From Typhlomys cinereus (lineage: Eukaryota > Chordata > Mammalia > Rodentia > Platacanthomyidae), in contig JALPQD010000935.1 in NCBI GenBank assembly GCA_023101885.1, positions 257,908-321,907 of the forward strand: DNA of 64,000 nt. Reading direction: 5' to 3'. Position numbers and translations under genes: made by a program. Under the pieces are notes generated by a model, which saw nothing but the letters and a program-made list of their open reading frames with translations, made no database searches and was not told the DNA's origin. Shown here in pieces: positions 54,785 to 64,000 of this stretch (positions within the stretch are counted from its first letter, which is position 1; each line of letters starts with the position of its first letter).

Positions 54785-54940
54785 CCACAGCCCTGACGTA
54801 GCGGCACACACCAGTCAGCTCAGCACTGGGGGTGTGAGAGCAGAAGGACTGAGAGTTCAAGGCAACCTCACCCATATGGCAAGTGTAGGCCAGACAGGGC
54901 TAGGTGAGACCCTGTTTCAGAAAATAAAAAGTAAAAATGC
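54785..54940 (+). mobile_element. B1-like SINE, old
   Basis: It has GACGTAGCGGCACACACC, CAGCTCAGCACTGGGGG, GAGAGTTCAAGGCAACC and GTGAGACCCTGTTTCAG, then AAAATAAAAAG. The order matches 7SL-derived B1. Confidence 0.75.
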
Positions 54941-55806
54941 ACGGCTGTGACTAAAACTACTCTTGTTCCCCCAAAGACAATGTTTTTTCCATTCCCGATG
55001 TAATTCTACATGCTTTCCTTGACAATGACTTATCTTCCCTAAATTATGTGCCTTCACATTTATTTCTGAAACCTACAGGATGTAGCCATAACCTAACTTT
55101 AAAAAAAAATCCTGCAATATGATTTTGACTTTAAAAAAAAGTTAGATTGCTTAAAAGCAAAGAAAAGATGATTGGGCAGTTCTACACTTGGATAAAAATA
55201 GAATTCTGAGTCCTCTACCCAAAAACCTCTGCTTCTTTCTCACAGCCGGTTTTCTTGATATCCATCCTTGAAATGACCTTGGTTTAATTACCCGACCTCA
55301 GAGAGTGAGTGTGCATAGCAAGCGGGGGTTAATTAGTGAAGGATCCTTCCTTCCGCCAAGTCCACCAGGTAGTGGCTGCAGACGGGGCTCCGCCACCCAG
55401 TCACATCTTACATCTCATTAAAAATGTTCGGGTGGATGGGGGTGGGCAGGAAAGAGTTTGCTAACGACGGCTCTGGCGGTCAGAGAACTCCCCGCCTGCT
55501 CTCGAACCTTAAGTTCCTGCCCCTCAACTCCCAGACTCCAAAACCACAGAGCAGGGAGAAACTCACAGCTCACATACAGCGCTTCCCAGTCTCAGCCTAG
55601 TGGAGACTCAGAGCACAGAGATTCAGCTGTGGGAGCCCCCTCCGTACCCTAGGATGTCTGGCGAGAATCCAGCCTCCACACACTAGACACCAGTTCAGGC
55701 TCTTCCTAGTCGTGACCACCAAAGGTGTCTCCCACATTGCCAGATGCCCTTTCCACGAGGAGGGGAGAAGGGACACACAAAATTACCCGTGACTGAGAAA
55801 CATTGA

Positions 55807-55807
<1 letters not shown>
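54941..55807. other. Unique non-coding sequence
   Basis: 54960-55160 is AT-rich. No gene or recognised repeat. Confidence 0.5.
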
Positions 55808-55859
<52 letters not shown>

Positions 55860-56272
55860 CATCTCTCTCCCCCTGTGCTCTCATCTCTCTCCTTGCTCTC
55901 ATCGCTCTTCTCTCCCTCCTTTTTTCTCTCTCTCCTCTTTCTCCCTTTTCTTTCCCTTCTCTTTCCTTGTTCTCGTTCTGTCTCCTCTTTCCTCACTCTC
56001 TCCCTCTCCATCTCTTTCTCCTCTCTTCTCCCTTCTTTTTTCTCTCTCCTTTATCCCCTATACTCTCTTTCCTCTTTCTCTTCTCCCTCTTCTCTCTCTC
56101 CCTCTCCCTTTCTCTGTCTCCCTCTATCTTCTCTCTCTCCTCTCTCTTCTTTCTTCTTTCCCTCCTTTTTATCTCTCCCTTCTTTTCTCTCTCCCCTTCT
56201 TCCTCTCTCCCCTCTCTTTCCTTCTTTCTCTCTCTCTCCTCTCTCTCTTTCTCCTTCTCTCTCTCTTAAATG
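55808..56272. repeat. Long polypyrimidine (CT)n tract
   Basis: About 465 bases almost wholly C and T on the plus strand, starting with about 22 CT units and then irregular TCTCCC, TTCTC units. It generates 100-179 codon Ser/Leu/Phe-rich artefact frames. Confidence 0.97.
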
Positions 56273-56751
56273 GATAAATAAAAGTATTTACTCATCCCAT
56301 GAGCATTCCAACCAGCTTACATACCTTACCACCTTGACCTAATTCCTCGTACCAGGCTTACTTTTTTTTCTGCTTAAATAAAAGCACCAAATCAGGAAGG
56401 CTAGGAGAATATGGGTTTAAATGGATGGATGGATGGGGCTTGCCTGATACTCACGAAATACACACACATTACCAGATGGTCCCTCACAGATCCTGGGAAA
56501 GCACATGCCACCTTCTGCAGTGCCCCACATCCCGCAGCACCCCGCATCCCGCTCGCGCCCTGCATTTGCACGTGCATGCGCACTTGCCCAAGCTCCCCTT
56601 GCCCTGGCCCCTCTGTCGCCCACCTCTCCCTCGACCCTGACCATCTGTCGTTCACACCACTATCTGTGCGACAGCCTGGCTCTAGTCTTCTAAAATTGCT
56701 CTTTCCTGCCTTGATAGAGGCGGCTGTGGCTCATTAAAGAGGTTTGATGTC
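56273..56751. other. Unique sequence
   Basis: A short (ATGG)n lies at 56422-56434. Four overlapping frames on both strands at 56401-56737 are not supported as genes. Confidence 0.45.
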
Positions 56752-56847
56752 TCTCTGAGCGCCTCACGCAGGCTGTTTTAGAGCTGGACCTTCCTGAGTT
56801 CATTCCCAGCACCACAAAAATAAATAATAAGGAATAAATAACAAACC
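56752..56847 (+). mobile_element. Degenerate ID-like SINE
   Basis: GAGCTGGACCTTCCTGAGTTC, then ATTCCCAGCACCACAAAAAT and an AATAAATAATAAGG tail resemble an old ID element or its head. Only partly recognisable. Confidence 0.4.
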
Positions 56848-57689
56848 CTCCGCTTTGCACTCGTTTCTGCTCGTGCGGCCTGAGTCACGTGCTCCGAGAC
56901 ACGTCAAGGTGGTTTGCGTTGAAGCAGGAAGGTCGCCAGAGCCACCTCGAGTGTCATTGGAAGACCCCACACTGTGGGTGCTCACCCTGATGACCGCTCC
57001 GGACCCCGAGGAGGGCAGGAGCCCAGACATCGCAAGGCAGTGGTGCTCTGCCGAGGCCCACCCTGGCCAGGCGGGGTGTGAGGCAGGGGGCACTTGGACT
57101 ATTCTAGAAAGTCAAGAGGACTTGGGAGAGGCGCAGACAATCATGAGTCATGTTTCCATCACGGGGTCTGCGCCCCCACCAACACAGCGGAGGGGGAAGA
57201 CCTTTCTCTGCTCACGGTTTCGGTCGACTCCGCTGAGCTGGGCAGGAACAAGAGGCCAGTTGGGGTGTCGCAAGTGGCCAGACCAACGATAAGGACATGC
57301 TGCCTTTAGGTGGTTTCCACGGAGACAGTTGAAAGTGGTCAGACTCTAGATGTGCTGGGAAGGTCGAGCCGACGAGATCCCAGGCCTGCACTGGGGTGTG
57401 AGAGAAGACGGCCAGGCCTTGGGCCGGGAGCACGGGTCCCGCTGGAATGGACTGAAGGGCGCTGGCAGCCAGGGGTCCACGTGGGATGGTGGGTGAGCCC
57501 TTGTGATGGTAAGGACAGCCGGACCTCCACAGGATACGTGAGCACTTTAGACTGACTCTTCATACCTGGCACACACAGTAGGCGCTCAGTGCTTGGTAAA
57601 CCCACGGATGCCGTGACCCAGCTGGGCAGAAAACCTTGCTGATCATCGAGAAGCCCTTCGCCCTCTGCTGAGAGCTTCTCAGTGACAAC
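56848..57689. other. Unique non-coding sequence
   Basis: Moderately GC- and CpG-rich. Frames up to 145 codons overlap on both strands without a domain. Confidence 0.45.
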
Positions 57690-57965
57690 TTAGCACACCA
57701 AGAACAGCACTTTTTTTCTTATTCCCAGTGATTTGCAAAGAGAGCTCGTGTGGATTCACTTAGTTTGTTTGCTCTCTCTAAGGCAACATTCATAAGCAAG
57801 TTAGAAATCATCCAAGGAGGAATGTGAATTATTTACAGTGTGCTTCAGGAGCCCAGAGGCTTGGGAAGGTGAATAATTTATAAACTCACACAAACACTTT
57901 TTTTTTTCTTTTACTAATTAAGGGTGAAAATTTGACCAATAAATCAGGAGAGGTTTGGGGAAGCA
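57690..57965. other. AT-rich block, candidate conserved element
   Basis: Repeat-free, with TGAATAATTTATAAACTC near 57870 and TTACTAATTAAGGG near 57911. Possibly regulatory, untested. Confidence 0.3.
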
Positions 57966-58131
57966 CACGGAGTGAAGATCAATTCAGCAATCTCGACATT
58001 ATTGGAAGACAACTATGTGTCCAGCCCTGGTGGGATGTGGTCAGAGAACCCACGAGAGGGAGGTTCTGGGTATGACGGCACAACACCTTCCTAGAAGGTA
58101 CCGGGCCCTGAGCCCGATGCCCAGAACTGTG
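57966..58131. other. Unique sequence, B1-like hints
   Basis: Contains CCCAGCCCTGGTGGGATG-like words but not a full SINE. No gene. Confidence 0.35.
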
Positions 58132-58205
58132 AGGGAAGGAAGGAAGGAAAGGATGGAGGGAGGAGGAAGGAAGGGAGGGAGGGAGGGAAGGGATGGAATT
58201 GAGAG
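58132..58205. repeat. (GGAA)n/(GGGA)n microsatellite
   Basis: Purine-only run of GGAAGGAA and GGGAGGGA units immediately before the change to a pyrimidine-rich plus strand. Confidence 0.95.
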
Positions 58206-58239
58206 GAGTTTTTAGGTCGGGAGTTGTACGCTCCTTCAT

Positions 58240-58900
58240 TGCCCGGTCCTTATGTTTCTTTCCTTTTGCTCTAGTTTCTTGGTTATTCGGTGCTTTATTG
58301 GTCTTCATTTGCTTCTTTTGATTATCTTTAGTTTTGCGTTTTATCTGTCTGTTTCTTTCTTGTCTTTCTTACATTCAATTTCCTGCTTTGTCTTTCTTTC
58401 GTATTCTCATTTTCTTTCTTTCTTGATTTTCTGTCTCCCTCTCTTTCTTTCCCTTCTTTCTATATCTTTGCTTTGTAAGGTTTCTTTCCATTTCTTGCCT
58501 TTCTTTCTGTCTTTTCAGTTACTCTTGCTTTCGTCTCTTGGTGGCTACATCGTTCGTTTCCCTACTTTCTTCTTCTTCCACCTCCCTTCCCCCTCTCCTA
58601 CATCTTCTCTTCCACCCTCCTTCTTCCCCATCTTTCTCTTCCTCGGCTTTCCTTCTCCCTCCCCCCCGCCCCCCAAACCCCCCTTCTCAGTTCCAAACTC
58701 CTCCTTTCCCCTCCCCCACCCCTCTTCCCACTCCTTACTCTCATTTCTTTAAGTTTGCCTCCACCCTCTTCCCCACCAGACGCCCACTCTTCCCCTTCTT
58801 GCTCCTCCCCCTCCCCCTCCTTCACCCCCCTATTCTCTCCCTCTTCTTCCCACATTGCTCCCTTCCCACTGCCCCCGCTCCCCCAGCGCGTTTTCTGCCT
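58240..58900. repeat. Long polypyrimidine tract
   Basis: About 660 bases dominated by TTTCTT and, further right, CCCTCC units. It starts only 35 bases after a purine-rich run. The 166- and 152-codon frames across it are low-complexity artefacts. Confidence 0.92.
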
Positions 58901-59343
58901 CTTCCCGTGGATCCTGGGGTCGATTCAATCGCCACAGGGCGTTGCTGCAACAAAGGGGACAGTGGCCATACCCATCTATATATAACAGGATGGTGATTCC
59001 TCACCCACCTCAGTATGGACATGATCACGTGGATGACTTTAGCCAATGGGAGTCAAACAAAAGTTATAATGGACGCATCCAAGAGGAAGCCCCAGGAGAT
59101 GCTGAGTGGTGGATATTGGGTGACTGGGCAGCACCACGCCTCCGCCCTGGGTCCCCATGAGTCCCCGTAGTGGGAGGAGCTTCCCCCACTACACACCTAC
59201 AGTCCGTGGGGTTCACAGCACAGGCAGGAACACTCTGGGGTACATTAAACCACTGATACCAGAGCTTGGCTGCTATGCACGACCAGCCCAGGCTGGATGA
59301 GACCATAAGGAAAAAGATCCGTCTTTCCTGAGCCCCCACATTC
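58901..59343. other. Unique sequence with B1-like fragment hints
   Basis: No gene. Nothing firmly recognised. Confidence 0.45.
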
Positions 59344-59360
59344 TGAGAACCCCATTTCTT

Positions 59361-59788
59361 TTTTTTTTTTTTGGTCGCATTTTTTTTATTATTATTTATT
59401 CAATTGTGCATGTTGCTGATGTGCGTGTGTGGCGCGTGTGGTGTGTTGGTATTGGTGTAGAACCAAAACAGGACGAACTCGGAAAACCACCATGGACCGC
59501 CTCCAACCACACACCCCTCCTTCTGACTTCTGCCCTGGGATTCACATGCTTTCCACACTAAACCCACCCTACCAGGACCAAAGCGCAGGCGTCCCCCGAG
59601 TCCGCCCGACCCCCCCCGGCGTCTATACTTGGGATCTGGGATCCGAAACTCATTACCTTTTTTCGGCCGACCTGCAATGCAAGGCGTAACCACCATGAGC
59701 CACCCCTAACTCTCCCAAAACCAGAACCCCAACAACCGCCCCTCCTCCACAGGCCCCCACCCCGCTTTTTTTTGTTGTTTTTTTTTTT
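59361..59788 (-). mobile_element. Composite SINE insertion (subfamily II) with 17-bp duplication
   Basis: From the left: T12 (tail in reverse), TTATTTATTCAATTGTGCATG, TG-rich tail, CACCATGGACCGCCTCC, CTTGGGATCTGGGATCC and CCACCATGAGCCACCCC (reverse head). Beyond the head lie about 80 extra bases ending in a second T-rich run (59765-59789). Exact 17-base repeats TGAGAACCCCATTTCTT lie at 59344-59360 and 59789-59805 and enclose the whole. Confidence 0.8.
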
Positions 59789-59845
59789 TGAGAACCCCAT
59801 TTCTTGAATCTGCAGTTGTCTCTTTCCACGTTAAAATATGATTTC

Positions 59846-59978
59846 CGGGGCCAGCGAGATGGCTCGGCGGGGATACATGCTCACAAATGTGGTGACCCCC
59901 GTTCAGTCCCCAGAAGCCCACATGATAGGAGAAAAACCAATGTCCAAAACTCGTCTTCTGACCTCCATATGTTCCCTG
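59846..59978 (+). mobile_element. B3-like SINE
   Basis: GGGGCCAGCGAGATGGCTCG, then CTCACAAATGTGGTGACCC, CAGTCCCCAGAAGCCCAC and AAACTCGTCTTCTGACCTCC. The usual CA tail is replaced by the polypyrimidine tract that follows. Confidence 0.65.
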
Positions 59979-59984
59979 TGACCA

Positions 59985-60285
59985 CTCCTCTCTCCTCTCC
60001 CTCTCCTTCTCCCTCCCTCCCTCTCTCTGCCTCCCTCTCCCTCTCCCTCTTCCTCTCCCTCCCTCCTTCTCCCTCTCTCTCCCTCCCTCTCCCTCTCCCT
60101 CCTTCCACTCCTCCCCTCCCTCCTTCTCTCTCCCTCTCCTCTCCCTCCCTCTCCCCTCGATCACCCCCTCCCTCTCCCATCTCCCTCCTTCTCCCTTCGC
60201 CCCCTCCGCGCCTCCCTCTCTCCCCCCTACCTCTCCTCTCTCTCCCTTCCCCCTCTCCCTCTCCTCTCTCACTCACACAAACCTG
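59985..60285. repeat. Polypyrimidine (CCCTCT)n tract
   Basis: About 300 bases of CTCCCTCC and CCCTCT units on the plus strand. Frames up to 215 codons here are artefacts. Confidence 0.95.
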
Positions 60286-60930
60286 TCGCCCAACTCTCGT
60301 CTCCCTCCTCTCCCTGTCCCCTGACTTATCTCTTCTCTGTTTTTTAAAGCATTTATTTCAGAAAGAGAACTTTGGAGGGAGGAACGCAAGGAGGGAGGGA
60401 GAGAGAGGGAGAGAGGGAGAGGTGCAGGGTGACCATGACACTGTAGGCTGAGCATAGGGGGCTTACACTTGCTCCCAACACAAAGCACCCCACCTTCTTC
60501 CTCAATGTCACCAAAGCTAGAGAAAGTCACGTCTCTGTGTTCTCTACGTTTCCTAGATCTTAGCATGAGGCAGCCGACCTCACTCAGCAGCTGAGCCCAT
60601 TGATCTCCAGCAGCACAAAGCCTTCCTTCCACACTACTCACTTGAACGATATCCCATTATGGCGGCCAGGTTTTTCTCTCTGGGCACCTCCAGCACCAAG
60701 CAGAGCTCATCTCCTGGCATTTCCACCAACACGTCCTTGGTACCCCGGCCTCTCCCTGCCTCTATCTTGAGGCTGAAATGCTGCACCCTGACTTTCACTG
60801 TAAGCCCAGACATAATGGAAACATTCTTTATTGACCTCCATTTTGAGTCTGAGGACAAGAAACCCAGTCAGCAGTGGGTGGTCTTTTAAGTCTGGTCCTA
60901 GGGAGGTCTGGGTCACCACGGCAACCACCC
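60286..60930. other. Unique sequence
   Basis: Purine-rich run at 60376-60422. A 76-codon plus frame (60659-60889) and a 74-codon minus frame (60634-60858) overlap fully. Neither product is recognised. Confidence 0.4.
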
Positions 60931-61080
60931 AAAGGCAAGGTTGCAGGCTCCTTTTGCCTTGGGACTCCCTCTGTATGTTTTTATTTCTGTGCCCAAAATC
61001 GTTGCTGTAGTACCAGCCATCACGTCCACATTCCACTTACCAGACAGCAAGAAAGGAGGCGACAAAGAAACATCCGTCAG
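60931..61080 (-). repeat. Possible old LTR fragment (MLT1-like)
   Basis: On the minus strand, AAGTGGAATGTGGACGTGAT and GGCTGGTACTACAGCAACGA recall the 'GATGGCTGGA...CAGCAGCCAT' phrase of old mammalian LTRs. Short and tentative. Confidence 0.3.
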
Positions 61081-61199
61081 CTCCTTTGCAGCCCATTTCC
61101 CAGACACGTCATTGCCTCTTGCAACTAACATGGGCCTGCTGGGGAGCAAAGGATCATGGGAGTTCCTGTCTTAATTTGGGGCAGCCTCGGTCCTCAACT

Positions 61200-61950
61200 A
61201 CTGAAGGTCAAATACAGGTAAGGAGAAGAACGGATTGAGCGCGTAATCGACTCATCCACCCTCTCGGATGAGGCCGGTGCTTGATTTTAATTTGTCTTTC
61301 TCTGCTTCTCCTTAAGTGCTAGAAAAATAATGAGGTATATAAAGTTTTCTGAGACCATGAAACCGAACTCATTTACCTTTCTAATATTCTATTAATCTAC
61401 TCCTAGAATCCATTCTGCGTTTAATTCCAGTCTCTGGTGCGTTAATATCATCTCTTTAGTCTTTAGACATTAGTGGTCCGGCACGTCAGACCCCTTTCAT
61501 CTCCTTTTATGTTCATTTATTCTAACTTTTAGTGGTCTGCAGGCCAGTCTTCCCTCCTTTTTATTACAGGAGCGTGAGCTTTTATAATCCCCCGGAGCTC
61601 TGTTAGCCTGTCCCACAAGACCCTCAACCTTCGCTAATTTATTCCCTCATTTTTGACTTTCGGATCTGAAGCCCGTCTTCATATTTTGTTTTTGAATGCG
61701 AAAGTAACTTTTATTAAGTAGGTTTATTGCATTCATAGATTTTTATTTCCGTTTTTACAGTTATATTTAGGCTCCCTGCTAGTCACGCTGCACATCATTT
61801 TAATAACAATTTATAATGGGATGTGATACAATTTATCCTTCGCTATCGCAGAAAGGTACACCGCATAATAAAGAGAAAGTTTATGAAAAAGAAAAAAAAA
61901 CTTCCCCTGAAAATCATTTCAATGGCACATGTTCTCTTTCTGACTCCAGA
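61200..61950. other. AT-rich repeat-free block, strongest candidate conserved element
   Basis: About 750 bases with no microsatellite, SINE or LTR-like sequence, a steady AT bias and isolated CpGs (GAGCGCGTAATCGAC at 61238). It holds many TAAT/ATTA words and TATTTATT-type strings. This is the longest clean block on the right side. Confidence 0.35.
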
Positions 61951-62474
61951 ACAGCTTTACTGGAATTTATTAAATAGAAACTCCAACACCACATGGCTTC
62001 CTTGGTCAGAGACCGCAGGCATAAAACCGCATCTCAGGCCGCCACGGGCATTTTGGCCTTTAATGTCGTTTGCCTGGGTGCCTGTTTCCTCCAAACTGGC
62101 TCCGCAAAGGCGGAGGGAGAATTCTCCATCCTGCATGGCTCCCTTCCTTCCCCAAAGACCGCTACCCAGCTGTGGAATTCATCAGCAAGAACAACCAAGC
62201 CTGCATTCACCGCCATTTACACGCGACCACACAAACGGCCAATCGTGACAAAGCTCTCCCCATCTCTGGCTGACGATCTGCGGGGGAAGGCCGAGCGAGA
62301 GGTGAGCATCTGGCCTGCACTGAGCGGAGGGGACACCCAGGACTGGCCTAGATGACTTGAAACCTCCCAGGCAAAACTGTTGCAGGGAATAGCAGCTGGT
62401 GACCAGGAATTTACTCTTCCCTGAGGCCCTGCACCCTGTTCGACTGGTTTGGGCAGCTCAGGAAATCGGTTTGT
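61951..62474. other. Unique sequence
   Basis: Two overlapping plus-strand frames (141 and 120 codons, 61823-62355) have no domain. Composition is ordinary. Confidence 0.45.
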
Positions 62475-62640
62475 CAGGCGGTGTGCAGGGTAGAGCGCCA
62501 CTGGCCTAACATGGGCAAAGTCCTGGGTTCGAATCCCAGGGAGCTCTGCTGTCCCAGCTTCTCAGCACCTGGAGGCTGGGAAGCCTAAAGTGTCACTTGA
62601 GGATGACCTGGATGCCCTGTATTCAAGTCTACCATGCAAA
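62475..62640 (+). mobile_element. ID/B1-type composite SINE with intact B box
   Basis: The head has AGGGTAGAGCGCCACTGG and a perfect RNA polymerase III B box GGTTCGAATCC (62526-62536). It is followed by a B1-like segment (CCTGGAGGCTGGGAAGCC, TGTCACTTGAGGATGACC). There is no cloverleaf closure, so it is not a tRNA gene. It resembles ID-B1 fusion SINEs. Confidence 0.5.
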
Positions 62641-62734
62641 CAAACATGACAGACGGACGTGAATAGATTTTCCTTTAAATATGTATCAAACTAAATAAGG
62701 TTGGCCATTGACAGAATCTAACATTTTTTATTGT

Positions 62735-62985
62735 GTGTATATGTTTAATATGTGTGTGTATATGTGTATATAGATATATGATAGGTATGTGTGCATATGT
62801 ATGTGTGTAAACACATGATACATGTGTGCATGTGTGTAAATGTGTGTGCATGTATATGTGAGCATGTGTGTGCACGTGTGTATGTATGTACACATGTGTG
62901 TGCAGGTGTGTGTGTACATGCATACCTGTGTGCATGTATGTGCCTGCGTGCATGCATTCTGTAGTGGTGTGCCTTGTGCGTGTAT
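62735..62985. repeat. Degenerate TG-rich tract (GTGCATGTGTG)
   Basis: About 250 bases of TGTGTG, TATGTG and GTGCATG units. The mirror-like CA-rich stretch at 63135-63215 lies about 150 bases to the right. Artefact frames on both strands. Confidence 0.9.
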
Positions 62986-63700
62986 TGCACTTAACACGCA
63001 TACTGTTACTGGTTTCTTCTATGACCCAGAAGGGTGCGGACGGGCTAAGATCTTGGAATTGTCAGGCTTTCCCGATTCAGTGAGCCTCAGAATTCCCAGA
63101 ATTCTTCCTTGGCCTCAGGAAGGACACTGTTACACAACACACACGTACATGCACACACATGCATACATGCTAGACACACAGGCACACATACACCAGACAC
63201 ACAGGCATGCAAGTACATGTTCTGTGTGCAAATTATACCAGGTACTCTGGAGTCTACCGCGAGCAAGCAAAAGGCCCTGGGCTCACCAAAACATGCACTG
63301 TGGACATCAAGGTGCCTGAGTCGCCCCAGAGAGCTTTGGGGTCCCCTTCTCAGCAGAGCGGAGCAGACATCGAGGAAAACAGGGCAGGAGATGGCTGACG
63401 CTGCCGAGGTGCCGGCTGCACCTGGACAGAAATGCTTTGGCCTTTGTATGCAGCCCACAAAACTCTTCGCGTATCAGTCACTGCTCGGCACACTTGCCTG
63501 GCTCCGTCTTCTTTTGCACAGACTCTATTTGTGTCGCGTAGAGCTGACGGAGAGACGGAGACACAAAAATGCTCCCTAATCTCCAGAGTTCCCCTCCAAC
63601 TCCACAGGGGACCCCCACTATACACGGTGGAATTGTCTTCCTTAAAACAAATAACAGGCAAAAGAAACGACAACATTCTTTCTGTAGGGAGCACGCTTTT
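62986..63700. other. Unique sequence with CA-rich patch
   Basis: CACACACATGCATACATGC-type patch at 63135-63215. Frames up to 159 codons run through it. No gene recognised. Confidence 0.45.
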
Positions 63701-64000
63701 TAGGTCATCCTGGATGCCAGATTTTCACACAGCAAAAATATTACTAATACTATTTTCACTCTGAAGTGCATTTTTTTATCAATATGCACTTAAACTCCTG
63801 TTTTAGCCTTACTAGGAGAAGACGCCTGCTTTGCTTCGCTATCTGCTTGATACCTTAGGGAGGTATCACTTAATAATTTAGTGCTAAACCATTTAACATT
63901 TCAGTCCATCAACACTTATATTACACACAGGATTTTCAGCAGGTCTGAATAAAATTTGTGTCACTGCCTTATGTGGCGTAATCTCTCTCAACAACAAAGA
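63700..64000. other. AT-rich repeat-free edge block
   Basis: No repeats. Contains an 8-base inverted repeat AAGTGCAT (63764-63771) and ATGCACTT (63784-63791) around a T-rich loop, and ACTTAATAATTTAGTGC near 63868. Possibly the start of a conserved element cut by the window edge. Confidence 0.3.

Noticed and set aside
58240..58996. Phe/Leu/Ser-rich membrane protein frames
   Set aside because: Pyrimidine-only DNA reads as Phe, Leu, Ser and Pro in any frame.
59804..60451. 215-codon Ser/Leu/Pro-rich frame
   Set aside because: It runs through a B3-like SINE and a polypyrimidine tract.
60634..60889. Processed pseudogene or small gene
   Set aside because: Overlapping 74- and 76-codon frames on opposite strands, with no recognised product and an LTR-like fragment next to them.
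62475..62550. tRNA gene (perfect B box GGTTCGAATCC)
   Set aside because: No cloverleaf closes around it and a B1-like segment follows, so it is a tRNA-derived SINE head.

Overview
This window looks like intergenic or deep-intronic DNA from a rodent of the mouse-related clade. I found no intact cellular protein-coding gene, no rRNA gene and no functional tRNA gene. The longest genuine coding remnant is a 5'-truncated, broken LINE-1 ORF2. Nearly all other open frames are shadows of simple repeats or SINEs, or chance.

The rodent call rests on the repeats. (i) Many copies of a tRNA-derived SINE have a B2-type head (CTGGAGAGATGGCTCAGG), a distinctive body and a (CA)n plus A-rich tail. (ii) There are B3-, B4-, ID- and B1-like SINEs. 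(iii) Two LTR-like families recur: family A starts near GTCAACTTGAC and family B starts near GATTTGAATGTGAGCTGTCC, and both carry an AATAAA signal near the 3' end. (iv) (CA)n and polypurine/polypyrimidine microsatellites are very dense. The B2-type head with a non-murine body suggests a dipodoid (jerboa-like) rodent, but that is inference; heteromyid or other mouse-related lineages are not excluded. RepeatMasker with rodent libraries would settle it.

Layout. 1-5 kb: family A fragments, paired SINEs, and a family B element blown up by an internal polypurine tract. 5-12 kb: mostly unique, with an AT-rich candidate conserved block (about 6.3-7.0 kb) and a small promoter-like cluster (about 11.4-11.6 kb: TATA box, Maf recognition element, ATG plus splice-donor string, CCAAT/GC box). 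12-29 kb: dense SINE and LTR-like repeats, including two SINEs split by LTR-like insertions, a GAT-rich tract and a 20-bp tandem array. 29-37 kb: mostly unique, with CpG-containing blocks at 30.1-30.5 and 31.2-31.5 kb. 37.2-42.0 kb: a truncated LINE-1 with its own target-site duplication and a second LINE-1 tail nested in its 3' UTR. 42-52 kb: repeats with two more short LINE-1 3' ends, a 23-bp minisatellite and a 41-bp triplication. 52-55 kb: unique sequence with a strong CTCF-type motif, then a possible LTR remnant. 55.8-60.3 kb: three large polypyrimidine tracts and a composite SINE insertion with a perfect 17-bp duplication. 61.2-61.95 kb and the right edge: AT-rich, repeat-poor candidate enhancer sequence.

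No genes act together here. The interest lies in recent retrotransposition, nested insertions, tandem arrays and several repeat-free blocks that may be regulatory. Conservation could not be tested from a single sequence.
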